A DNA stretch of 64,000 bases, taken from contig NC_080557.1 in the NCBI RefSeq assembly GCF_030253575.1, positions 41,926,501-41,990,500 of the forward strand, given 5' to 3'. Positions 21,201 through 31,425 of this stretch are shown here, one piece after another (the first letter of the stretch is position 1; each line of letters opens with the position of its first letter). Origin of the DNA: Rhododendron vialii (lineage: Eukaryota; Streptophyta; Magnoliopsida; Ericales; Ericaceae). Position numbers and translations under genes: made by a program. Under the pieces are notes generated by a model. It had not been told where the DNA came from. It was given only the letters and a program-made list of their open reading frames with translations, and ran no database searches.

Positions 21201-23371
21201 CAAATGGCGAAGCCTATGGGTGTGGAGCATAATACGGAAATTGACAGGAAGATCAAATCCTTCGAGGAGGATCTTAAAGACAAGGAAGAAAAACTTGAAG
21301 ACATCACAACACTAGATGGGGCACTCATGATGAAGGAGCGTAATAGCAATGACGAGTTGCAGGAGGCTCGCAAAGAGCTAATTGATGTCAGTCTCTCTCC
21401 CTCTGTCTTGCACACAGAAACTAAAATCCAAAGGGAATCATTAATCTCAAACTAGGGGTTTCAGTGAAACATCAATACATAGTAGGACATAATTTGGTGT
21501 ACTGTTCTTGTTAGTGTCCTTTTACGCATGTCACTTAGACATGTAGGGTGCTTCTGACATGGATCAAAACTTGTCCTGACTTTTTTCCCTTAAACCAGGC
21601 AGTTGGACTGCTTCAAACTTTTGGCAGATCCAAGTACCATCCGTCCATCACTTGAGACACACATGAGCAATGGCGGAACCAGGATTTTGTATTTGGGGTG
21701 CGAGGACAGATTCCTGTCCACTTCCCTACAATACCTCTTTTAATGGATGTTCGTTGCGGTGTGCCTAAAAAAGATAAACAGTGGAAAAATCAACGAAGTG
21801 ATGTTTTTTCTTTTTAGGAAATGAGATTGAATGGATAGTCGAATTATACTCTCGATGTGTAAAATTATACAAGGACAAAGTATTATCCATGTATGTTAAA
21901 TGGGACTCGTTGAAAACATTCCAATTTAGGTGGTGCCAATGTGATGATTTTCACAAGTATTCTATATGTATAACCCTACGTATGCAAAGGTGAGTGAAAG
22001 GTTGGAGGGTGCCGTGGCACCATAACATATAAGCTAGGTGCGCCCCTGCACATGTGCACCATGCAAGTTATAGAGGAAAGTTTCTTGGGATCCAGCAATA
22101 GGCGGAAAACAATTAGCATTTATACCTTGTAAATTCCTCCTTGAAGTTCTTTTAATCATTCAAAGCTCTTAATTTTGTTGAAGTTCAAACTCCCAATTTG
22201 GTTATAAAGATGTCTTTGTAAGATTTTGCTTTCGAGTTTTTGCCCAGTGCCCACTCTTTCCATACATATAGTGAAAAAATGTAGTAGTAGTTAATACTTA
22301 TTTAACATGTCTGTAATTATTCAGTTGGTATATTGTTTTTTGTGTTTCTCAATTTCACTGCAAGGTATCCATGTCCCGTTTCATTTGGCTTTTGCCGCTC
22401 CTACCAGAACTTATTGGAGATTGGATTATAAATTGGCTTCCTGGAATTTTTTTCACTATTATGGATGTCAACACGAATTGATTAGCTAAAAGGGGAAAGA
22501 ACCACATAGTGTCATGCTTTTCGTATGCTCGTTTCAATACATTGTTTCATTTTGGAATGTAGAATTTGTCCAAAAGAGTTTCCTGTAAATAAACTCTTAC
22601 ACATTCAGTGGACGTCACTTCTCTTTCCCTTTAGGGTCTCATGCAAAGCAGGGCTAATATTGGAGTAAAGAAGATGGGTGAGCTTGACCCTAAGCCTTTC
22701 CAAGCAGCGGCAGAGAAAAAGTTCAGAGGCAGGTTAAGAGGCAGCGAAATAGAGGGCAAAGCAATGGAGTGGTGTGCGTTGTGGATGAAGTACCTGACGG
22801 ATCCCAGGTGGCATCCCTTCAAGGTTGTTCGAGTAGGAGGAATCAACGAGGTATGCCTCGGTGATGATGCTTTTTGGTTTTAGCAATGTTTTGATTTACG
22901 AACTAGATCATCAGGTGTTCTTTGCATTGCTACAATATTGCGAGATTGTTTCTTTTATATTGCCTATGTTTTTTTATCATCTTCTATATTGGCATTTTTT
23001 TACTGTGATTGGGTGACCCTATAGACACCTATAGTGATTCACTAAAATTGGTGTATGATTGAATAACATAAAAGGTCCTGCCCTCTTGGCTTTCCGTTGT
23101 TGAGTTTCTTATGTCCCATGGTACTGTTCAGGAAATCATTGACGCGGAGGATGATAAACTGAAAGCTTCGAAGGAAGACCTCGGGGATGAAGTCTATGAG
23201 GCTGTTACAAAAGCGTTGACCGAGATGAACGATTGTAACCCTAGTGGACGTTACCCCGTTAAAGAACTGTGGGATTTTAAGGAGGGGAGGAAGGCTACAC
23301 TAAAGGAGGGAATATCGCACCTGCTGATAGGCTTGAACCTGAAGAAGCGGAAGAGGAACACTCGTTCTTGA
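18291..23371 (+). pseudogene. FDM/IDN2-like gene 2: coiled coil plus XH domain, one in-frame stop
   Basis: Six phase-consistent exons: 18291-18348, 18472-18656, 20941-21009, 21099-21386, 22635-22850 and 23132-23371. Read through, they would give 351 residues. Exon 1 encodes a short lysine-rich leader (MADDRKMPSAKKKLPNPIP). Exons 2-4 encode an E/K/R-rich coiled coil ending in the family motif SNDELQEARKELI. Exons 5-6 encode a full XH domain (ANIGVKKMGELD, WHPFKVV, NPSGRYPVKELWDFKEGRKAT). Codon 113 is TGA (21123-21125, exon 4), where the paralogue has arginine (RIVEL), so translation would end at 112 residues without XH. No other lesion is seen, so the decay is recent or the allele is variable. 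There is no zf-XS or XS domain. Intron 2 is 2.3 kb; intron 4 holds a hAT-like MITE. FDM/IDN2 proteins act in RNA-directed DNA methylation; an activity for this copy is doubtful. Confidence 0.8.
21668..22048. mobile_element. hAT-like non-autonomous element in an intron of FDM-like gene 2
   Basis: Terminal inverted repeats CAATGGCGGAACC / GGTGCGCCCCTG. It is flanked by CACATGAG (21660-21667) and CACATGTG (22049-22056), an 8-bp duplication with one mismatch, as expected for hAT transposition. It is 381 bp with no transposase. Confidence 0.65.
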
Positions 23372-24307
23372 TGTGGCCTTCTTTTGATGGTTGGTGTTTC
23401 GACTTTTGTTGGGGGGAAAGGAAATCCAGCAGCAGAATGTCTTGGTAGCTTTCTGGTTTGATTCCGCGCTGCTGAATCTCAAGCTCTCTCTTTTGATTTT
23501 GCCACATCTTGTTTTCCGCGCTCTTTTGTGGAATCATAGGATAGGTGTTTCCTCCTGTTTTGTTTTCTGATGCAAAATGATGTACTGAACTATTGTTGAC
23601 TTGTACTGACTTTTGGAGATGGAACAATGATCTTGTGTATGTCTTTTTATTCATCATGTTGTTGTCTCCCCTTTCTATGATTACGGCTTTTATTCGTCGC
23701 ATATATCAATTACAAATAATTGAGGACCATGCATGAACAATTTTAACTTCCAGTGTTGGATTTTCCTGGAGATGCTCTGGAGACTAAAAGCTTTGTATGG
23801 AACATGTGAAAAGGAAGAGAGAGTTCACAATTTTCCCTTTCCTTTGTTTGGTTTCAGAGGTAAGAGAAGAGAGAACGGCAAAATAGTGTTCTTAGAATAC
23901 TAAAATTTTCCGTTCCATTTTCTCCCATTTTTCTTCTTAATTATTTCCCCTTTTCTTCCCTCACGTTCCATAAGTTCTAAACCAAGCATAAAATACTCTG
24001 TCTGCCTGTCACTACAGGCCCCCCAGTACTCCGGGGCTCATTACAAGGTGCAGTGGCTAATCACAACTATTCAAAAGTATTTTCAACGGTTTTCTTGGAA
24101 GAATTTTTTTTAAAATCTGGACCTTTAATTGCTAAGATAGATGGCTACGATTACTCACCGGCCACATCTGTAATAAGTTTGCTCACTACTGGGCTGCCGC
24201 TTCCCAGGCGATTCTCCTCTTTTTACTACTTTTTACTCACTCAATACTCAATTGTGATTTTTTTATACGAATCTTAAAAAATATTTTAAACAAAATTATT
24301 CAAGTTG
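23372..24307. other. 3' flank of FDM-like gene 2 and intergenic DNA
   Basis: 23372-23690 matches the 3' flanks of gene 3 (GTGGAATCATAGGAT, GGTGTTTCC, GTTTTGTTTT), so it is the shared 3' untranslated/downstream segment. Nothing else was recognised up to 24.3 kb. Confidence 0.5.
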
Positions 24308-24695
24308 TGTTCTCTTGAATTCAACTTAAACTTAACTTAAATTTCGGAGTTTTGTCCTTATTTAATTTTTTTTTCGTATTTGTTAGTTTTGCGCCAAACT
24401 TTTGTGAGTTATTGATTCGTCTTGACGAGAGGAATCGGAAAAGTTAAAAAAATTTACTCTTACCCAAGTATTTTGAGAAATAACTATTTTTTAGCAAAAA
24501 AAAAAGTCATTTTTTTGGGTTAAAAAGTGGTTATTTCTCAAAATACTTGGGTAAAAGTAAAAAAAAATTACTTTTCCGATTCCTCTCGTCGAGACGAATC
24601 AATAACCCATAAAAATTTGGTGCAAAATTAACAAATACAAAAAAATTCAAATAAAAACAAAACTCCCAGATTTAAATTAAATTCAAGAGAACACA
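24308..24695. mobile_element. Fold-back MITE, family G (copy 2)
   Basis: The arms start GTGTTCTCTTGAATTCAACT and end GAATTC-type AAATTCAAGAGAACACAA. The inner arms pair through CTCGTCGAGACGAATCAATA. The stem is about 185 nt per arm, centred near 24500, where GGTTATTTCTCAAAATACTT mirrors AAGTATTTTGAGAAATAACT. It is related to 16218-16465. Confidence 0.8.
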
Positions 24696-25149
24696 ACCTT
24701 ACTCAATTTACGTGGGATGCCGATGCAGTCCCAACTCCCAAACGTCATGGTGCACATTTCGTCGGGTCCTAATAAAGAAACTATAGATGTGGCTGGTTTT
24801 AGATAAAAAAGTAAATTTAACTTTTTGTTTTTTTTTATTTAAATTTTTGTAAATTATTAATTCTTTTCGACAATAGAAATTGAAAAGATAAAAAATTGTA
24901 TGACTTATTTTTTAATCATATTTTTTAATGAATATAAAAATAAGCCAAAAAGACATATTGTATGGCCTTTTTTCCCCCCAAAATATCTCTATTAGAACAG
25001 ACTTTCCCATTATCATGCATGCTCTACTTGCCTCCAGGAAGCTCTTGCAATTTGCTGGGTTTTGATGGCCAAGTGTTCAGTTGGCAATGGTAGTAATCTT
25101 TATACTGGGAATCACAAAAAATGTGTGCATAAAATAATATTTCCAGAAA

Positions 25150-25355
25150 AAACTTATTTACGGAGCTTTACGTAAAGAAGACGTACGGAACCTAATCGCG
25201 CGCGTCCCAAGTGTTTTTGGACGGTCGGATTGAAAACCAATTGTGACCAATGATAATTAATTTTGACCGGTCAAAATTAAAAATAAATTTCAACCATTGA
25301 TTGCGCGAATGGACGGCCGTAATTGCGTCGAAGCCTCAGTAAATAAATTTCTCTC
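25150..25355. mobile_element. MITE with ACTTATTTACGGAGC ends and GGACGG core
   Basis: The left end TTATTTACGGAGCTTTACG resembles the complement of the right end (TTATTTACTGAGGCTTCGACG). Internal TTTTTGGACGGTCGGATT is the motif shared with several other elements in the window. A related piece with ACTTACTCACGGAGGAGCC occurs at 32690-32800. Confidence 0.5.
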
Positions 25356-25765
25356 TAATATATTTGGTGTACAAATGGGTTTGGCATTTCGGCCATCAAG
25401 AGGCTGTACCTACTACCTACGTCTCTGGAGTAATTCCATGTGTAATGTGTATCTATGCCTGAAATGTTTTATGTTTTTTAAATTATTGTCTTATAAAAAA
25501 AATTAAATTTATTAAATAAGATTCATATTGCATATTTTTAGTAATATACGTCGAGAGATATAAGCCGTTCAAAATGCACGCAAAATCGTAATGGACAATT
25601 AAATAGGAACGAAGAGAATAGTAGTATTAAAAACATTCCTAACAGGTGAGATTTCTTCTCTAAATAAATTGACTTCAGCAAGAAAAAGATTAACTTACCT
25701 AATAAAATGCATATACACAATTCAAAAAAATAAAATGCATATATATACTTATACAGTAAGCTTCT

Positions 25766-26120
25766 AATAAGGGCGTCCTTACCGTATTATGGTAAGGGCT
25801 TTCCCTTTTCTTCTCTTTTCCGACCAAATTTTGATGATCCGAGCCGGTCAATGTATTCAGAACGTGATTTTAAGAGTACACGCAAGAAATCAGCAAAAAA
25901 AATGACCGGAAATGGCTTGATTTGAGCAATTTTTATTTGAACCGTTCGATAAAATACAAACAAAAACTGCTCGGATCAAGCCCTTTTCGGTCTTTTTTTT
26001 TGCTAATTTCTCGCGAGTACCCTTAAAATCACGTTCTGAACACATTGACCGGCTCGGATCATCGCAAATTGGTCGAAAAGGGACGTCCTTATCGTAATAC
26101 GGTAAGGGCGCCCTTATTAG
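25766..26120. mobile_element. Palindromic element E1, left member of a pair flanking (TA)n
   Basis: A fold-back of about 355 bp. The left arm contains CCGAGCCGGTCAATGTATTC, AGAACGTGATTTTAAG and AATCAGCAAAAAAAATGACC. The right arm carries their complements. Ends are rich in TACCGTA-TACGGTA. It pairs in sequence with E2 (26207-26562), and less closely with E3/E4 at 40.5-41.3 kb. Confidence 0.75.
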
Positions 26121-26136
26121 AAGTTTTGTGTATATA

Positions 26137-26138
<2 letters not shown>

Positions 26139-26198
<60 letters not shown>

Positions 26199-26200
26199 AA
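26139..26200. repeat. (TA)n followed by (CA)n microsatellite
   Basis: About 24 TA units to 26186, then CA units to 26200, lying exactly between palindromes E1 and E2. Confidence 0.95.
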
Positions 26201-26206
26201 TCTTCC

Positions 26207-26562
26207 TGTAAGGGTGCCCTTACTGTATTACGGTAAAGAAGCCCTTTTCCTCACTAATTTGTGATGATTTGAGCCGCTCAATGTGTTCAGAACGTGATTT
26301 TAAGGGTACTCGCAAAAAATCAGCAAAAAAAACGATCAGAAATGGCTTGATCCGAGCAGTTTTTGTTTGTATTTTATCGAATGTTTCAAATAAAAATTGC
26401 TCAAATCAAGTCCTTCCCTATTTTTTTTTGCTGATTTCTCGCGAGTACACTTAAAATCAAGCTCTAAACACATTGGGCGGCTTGGATCATCGAAATTTGG
26501 TCGGAAAATGAGAGAATAGGGAACGCCCTTACCGTAATACGGTAAGGGCGCCCTTATAAGAA
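26207..26562. mobile_element. Palindromic element E2, right member of the pair
   Basis: Same composition as E1: terminal GGGTGCCCTTACTGTATTAC and GTAATACGGTAAGGGCGCCC, inner AGAACGTGATTTTAAGGGTA and AATCAGCAAAAAAAACGATC with complements in the right arm. The total is about 356 bp. Confidence 0.75.
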
Positions 26563-26839
26563 GTGGACTGATATATGCTAGTTCCAAAATGGTTTGGTTC
26601 GGTTTTAACTATGAATCTTTAATTGAAAACCAGTAATCAAACCAAAATAAACTATTCTAAATTTTTTTTAAACCATAACCTAGCCAATGGACCGCAAAAC
26701 CAGACCAAATAAGACGATTCAGTTCGGATCAAAACGGTTTAATGGTTCGAACGGTTTTTTAAACACCCCTGCTTTGGGCTCAAATTTCAAAGAAGCCTCA
26801 TCAATCATTTCTCCATGTTTTTACTCACTCTATTACGTT

Positions 26840-27020
26840 TGGATCAGTTTTTAAAAAAAATTTGAGAAATTCTGTAGGATTATGAGTGGGGAAAGAAATA
26901 AGAATAATGATTAAAAGTAGAGGTAATGATTAGAGAGATAGAGAGAAATGAAAATAATAATTGAAAATAAAAATAAGTAATGATTGGAAGCAGAACTAAG
27001 AGTGTTTTCTTGAACTAAGA
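26840..27020. mobile_element. Second copy of the MITE found in the F-box pseudogene
   Basis: Shares GTTTGGATCAGTTTTTAAAA, GGATTATGAGTGGGGA and GTAATGATTGGAAGCAG with 9957-10172. It lies about 240 bp upstream of the proposed start of FDM-like gene 3. Confidence 0.6.
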
Positions 27021-27022
27021 GT

Positions 27023-27258
27023 GTTTACTCGTGTACTTTTTTTTTTTTTTGGTAAGTAATACTCGTGTACTTTGAAGAATGCAAGCGTGGAAGAAAGCTC
27101 TGCAACTTATTACTAGTACTGTACTAATTACTGCGACCCTCGGTACTCTGCTTCCACACAGTCCCACACCCCCACATGTAGTAGTCTTTTCATACCCGCT
27201 CTGTGCAAGGACGGTAAAGAGGAGGAGGAGAGAGAGACAGAGGGAAGTGATCAGCGAC
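27023..27258 (+). promoter_or_regulatory. Presumed promoter/leader of FDM-like gene 3
   Basis: Lies between a MITE (to 27020) and the proposed ATG at 27259. It contains a T run (27039-27051) and a purine-rich AGGAGGAGAGAGAGACAGAG stretch just before the start. No TATA element stands out. An in-frame ATG at 27079 opens a longer frame, but its sequence does not look coding. Confidence 0.3.
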
Positions 27259-30200
27259 ATGGTTTCAGATGATCTTCTGAAAGAGAAAGAGAGAGAGGGA
27301 GAGAGTTCTTACGGAGGAGAAGTGAGAGGTTTTGTGCACCAGAGTAATAGATGGAAGGCATATTGTCGTTGGACCAAACCTACAGCATATCTTCTTGATC
27401 GAGGTGAGATCTCACCCTCCAATTTGTATTTTAATTGCTTCTTCTACCATGCATGGTCCACAGTGTGGTTTATTTGGTGAGAAAGTGTGAGATAATAAAG
27501 AATGGGAGTCTTTTCTCACCATTTTCTTTGTGAGATTGTGAGGGGAGAGTCGATCAAAAAATCTTCTCTTTTCATTTCTCCCTGTAATACTCAATTGTAA
27601 TACTCAATCCAAATGAGTGATTCGCTAGAAACTATAAACATTTATTTTTCTTTTTTTATGAAATCCCTCCATCTAACTGTTTTGTTTTTCTTTCTTTTTC
27701 TAGTGAAATCCCTCCATCCAAAGAGGCTTATTTTCTTCTTCTTCTTCTTCTTCTTCTTTTTTTTCCGTTTTTCTATTCCCCGAAAGAAGGAATTGTCTCT
27801 GCAAGAACTCCTCTTGAGTCTTGTCCAACGCCATGAATGACATTAACACACCAAACAGAGAGACAAACAAGTATAATAGGAGCTATTAGCTTACTCTTGA
27901 CCCATGCATGGCCAGATAGTAAAGGTCAGAGGCTCACTCCCTCCTCAGGTCTCACTTTCCCCACCTGGGTGCTATCAAGTATCACCCCTTTGGAGCCAGT
28001 TGAAACGGGCTTTGCTCGGACCTTAATTGACCTCCGGTAGCAGACCGTGGGATAGGTGCCTAAGAGTACTCGAGTTGCCCCGTAAGCAGGCCCGGACACT
28101 TGAAAAAAAAAAATATTAGCATACTTTTGGTCTTTGTTTGTTTCCTTTCCCGGAGAGAGGTATATCTCTATTTCTCTATGCATTACAGGTGTGGTTGAAA
28201 AATGGTTTGTTTTTCCAACATTCCCTCTTTAATATTTTTCCCTGAATTCGTCGGTGACTCGCTGAACATGTCATGCACGGTTTCAGTAAAAATAATATGG
28301 TTGAAAGGGAAAAAAAATTGTAGTTTATGACCTAGAGTTTGATAATCAGTTTGATCCGCGTGACAAATTATGTTCATTGTTTCATTGCTATGAATTTTTA
28401 ATGTTTTGAAATAGCCGTTCATAGTATCTTTTATTGTGATGTTGTCATTTTTCAGAATCTCCAATGGATACTACTGAGGAGGGAATAGTTGCGAAAGAGC
28501 CCTTCTCTGGGAAATACCCTCACACTATCCACAGTGCGTGATAGTAATTTATTTGAAATTTCATTCTTCTGGATTTGTGTTAAACATAATGTTCATAATG
28601 GGTGTTGTTTTGTTCTGGTTTTGTTTGGCGGAATTTAATTTGAACTAGACGTGAGGAAGATGACAAACAATACTGTGAGTGAGCTGGAAGAAATCTTGAA
28701 TGAGCATGAAAAGATAGCAAAGCATTTAGAAGCTCGTGACATGGAAATTAAGAATCTTCAAAAGGAGTTGGAGGAGGAGAGAAGGAAGATCTACATGGAT
28801 CTTAAGAACCGTGAAAAAGAGTTGGAGGAGAAGAGAAGAAACATTGAGGAGGCAAGGGAGATCGACAAGGATATTAAGAATCATGAAAAAGAGTTGGAGG
28901 AGGAGAGGAGGAAGATCAACACTGAGAAGAAAGCAGCTGAAAAAGCTTTAAGGCTGGCAGAAGACCGAAAGGTAGTGTGCCCCATTTTTTAATTTTTTAG
29001 TAGAGTGACAATTATGTCGTTGATTCGTACTAATTTTGTTATTGCATGATTTACTATGAGTTCCTACGGTAGATAGAAAACGAAAAGCTCCGTAGTAGGA
29101 TAGTTGAACTGCAGAAGAATCTTCAAAATGCTTCAACTTTGGCCGGAAAACAGAAGGTATTTTGACAGTTTATCATTGATTGCGCAAGTAAAATGCCAAT
29201 TTTGTAGTTGAACTCAAAAAATTAAACTATTGCATGATATGTTATGAGATTCTATGGCAGAGAGGGGAAGAAGAGCTCTGTAGTATGATTTTTGAATTGC
29301 AGAAGAAACTTGAAAATGCTTTAAGGTTGGCAGGAGAACGAGAGGTAATATGCCCTGTTCTACATTGTTAATTATGCAAGTAAAAAGACAATTATGTTAC
29401 TTAATTATACTAAGTTGACTATTTCGCAATGTACTGTGACTTTCTATGGCAGATAGGAGAGGAAAAGCTCCATAGAAGGTTTGCTGAACTGCACCAGAAA
29501 CTTGATTCCAAGAAGGCACTATGGCGGAAGGAAAAGGGAAATCTCAATAGAAGGGTTGCTGAACTGCAGAAAAAACTTAAGTCCAAGAAGGCACTGAAGT
29601 TGGCACTAAAAGTCATAAGAGAATTCGATGAGGATGGGCAAGTGGGGCTCGAGAACAAGATGGATGGTGCGGTGGAACTTAAGAACGAGACCAATGCGAT
29701 TCACCAAGATATGAAAGAAAAGGACAAACATATTGAACATCTGGAATCGCTCATTAGCATTCTTACAGCTAAGGAGCTGAAGAGCAATGATGAGTTGCAA
29801 GAAGCCCGCAAAGAGTTAATCAACGTAAGCAATATTATTTTCTCATTTCTATCCTTTATCGCTATTTTTAATGAAGACGTCAAGAAGATATTCACTTGGA
29901 AGTTGCAACACAAGTCCTTGAATGTCCAGTGGATATCTAATGGTCTTCCACTCTAGGGTTTCTTGGATAGCCATGCTTACATTAGTGTCAAGAAAATGGG
30001 AGAGCTTGATAGTAAGCCCTTCCAAACTGCAACGAAGAGAAGGTACGTGGATGAAGCAGCAACTGATGGCGAAGTGACAACCAAGAGAAAATATGATGAA
30101 GATGAAACAACAGATGAACAAGCCATAGAGTTGTGCTCGTTGTGGGAGAGTTATCTAAGGGATCCAAGCTGGCATCCTTTTAAGGTCATCTGCATGGAAG

Positions 30201-30700
30201 GAGATCATAAGGTATTCTTTGCATTACTATGAATTTGCTAGATTCTGTCGTTTACCTTGCCTATGCAAATTTTTTGTTTTGTTTTATGTTTATTAGCATT
30301 TGAACGTGATTGGGTAGTCTCAGACATCAATAGTATTTTAGTTTCACAATGAAATGATGACCATGTGTTAGAAATAGAAAATGCTATGCCTTTTTAGCTT
30401 TCTATTATTGTACGGTTTATATCCTATGTTACTACTGTTCAGGAAGTGATCAACGAGAAGGATGAGAAATTGAAAACCTTGAAGGAACAACTTGGCAATG
30501 AAGTCTATGAGGCTGTAACAATAGCCTTGATTGAATTGAACGATTATAATCCTAGTGGACGTTACCCCGTGCATGAACTGTGGAATTTTAAGGAGGAGAG
30601 GAAGGCAACAGTAAAGGAGGGAGTATCTCACCTGCTGAAACAGTTGAATTTGTATAAACGAAGGAATTTGTATAAACGGAGGAGAAAGTCTCGTTCTTGA
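27259..30700 (+). CDS. FDM/IDN2-like protein 3: expanded coiled coil plus XH domain
   Basis: Eight phase-consistent exons: 27259-27403, 28456-28533, 28649-28971, 29073-29156, 29261-29344, 29453-29824, 29957-30211 and 30443-30700. They are open throughout and give 532 residues. Exons 1-2 (about 75 residues) match no FDM domain. Exons 3-6 encode a long E/K/R-rich coiled coil with serial repeats, ending SNDELQEARKELI. Exons 7-8 encode the XH domain (ISVKKMGELDSKPFQTA, WHPFKVI, EVINEKDEKL, NPSGRYPVHELWNFKEERKAT) and a basic tail. There is no zf-XS or XS domain, unlike Arabidopsis FDM1-5/IDN2. A role in RNA-directed DNA methylation through XH dimerisation is inferred from the family only. The start is uncertain: ATG 28465 in exon 2 is a plausible alternative that would make exon 1 a 5' leader. 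Intron 1 contains a SINE, and intron 2 uses the donor GTGCGT. Confidence 0.85.
27900..28113 (+). mobile_element. SINE in intron 1 of FDM-like gene 3
   Basis: 214 bp ending GGCCCGGACACTTG and a run of A. It is flanked by TATTAGCTTACTCTTG (27884-27899) and TATTAGCATACTTTTG (28114-28129), a 16-bp duplication with two mismatches. The 3' part resembles the conserved end of a widespread plant SINE (GCAGGCCCGGACAC). It is in the same orientation as the host gene. Confidence 0.75.
29073..29580 (+). repeat. Serially duplicated 84-nt coiled-coil exon units in FDM-like gene 3
   Basis: Exons 29073-29156 and 29261-29344 are each exactly 84 nt and in phase 0. The start of exon 29453 is a third copy: ENEKLRSRIVELQKNLQNA, GEEELCSMIFELQKKLENA, GEEKLHRRFAELHQKLDSK. 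A fourth, intron-less unit follows (GNLNRRVAELQKKLKSK). The intervening introns also share TTACTATGAG/GTTATGAG-like and TCTATGGCAG ends, so exon plus intron were duplicated together. Gene 2 has one such unit (exon start 21099). Confidence 0.85.
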
Positions 30701-31189
30701 TGTGGTCTTCTTCTACTTTTGTTGGGGGGGAGGAAAGTTTGGTAGCAGATTACCTAGGTAAATAACATGCAGCTCTAAAGCTTTCTATTTTGATTCTGCC
30801 CATCTTGTTTTTTGCACTCTTTTGTGGAATCATAGGATGGGTGTTTCCCCCTGTTTTGTTTTTGATTCAAAACGATGTACTAAGAACTTCTAACTTTTTG
30901 AGATCAAACACTGATCTTGTATATATATTGCCTTCCGATTTTAACTATGGGGAAATTATTTATTGCCCCTCGGCACAACTTGGTGTCCTAGGCTCATTTA
31001 CCACATCAATGTGTGGTGTGGTAGGGCTTGAATCCCCACATATGGTGCCCTCGGGGCACTAAGTAATCTCTCCTTTCTATAGCTAGACACGAAAGTATTG
31101 ATGATCAGAACATAATTGAGGACTACAATTTCATAGTATCCTAAATTTACTCTTGCTCTTTCAGTGCATATTCATATTTGATACAGGGA
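30701..31189. other. 3' flank of FDM-like gene 3
   Basis: Probable 3' untranslated region and downstream DNA, including GTGGAATCATAGGATGGGTG, which is shared with gene 2 and with 31190-31425. No coding exon was seen. Confidence 0.5.
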
Positions 31190-31425
31190 AGCAGATTAAG
31201 TAGCAGGTCTTTGCGTATAACATGCTACAGCTGCTAATTTTGTAGGCCTTTCTGTTTTCATGTGGACCTTCTTTTTTCCTGTGCGCGCTCTATTGTGTCA
31301 TAGGATGGGTGTTTCCCAGTGGGCTTTGCTACTGATTTTCAAAATAATTTCCTCAAATATTCAATTCTTTATCGGTCTAAACTTCAATCTTGTTCTGTAT
31401 ATATACAGCAGCCTTCTGATGTAAA
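31190..31425 (+). repeat. Orphan duplicate of the FDM-like 3' flank
   Basis: It repeats in order landmarks of the flank at 30740-30940: AACATGC...CAGCT, CTTTCT-TTTT, TGTG-TCATAGGATGGGTGTTTCCC, GATTTTCAAAATAA-like and GATCTTGT/AATCTTGTTCTGTATATA. No XH exon precedes this copy, so it is probably the remnant of a fourth gene copy or a local flank duplication. Confidence 0.6.
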
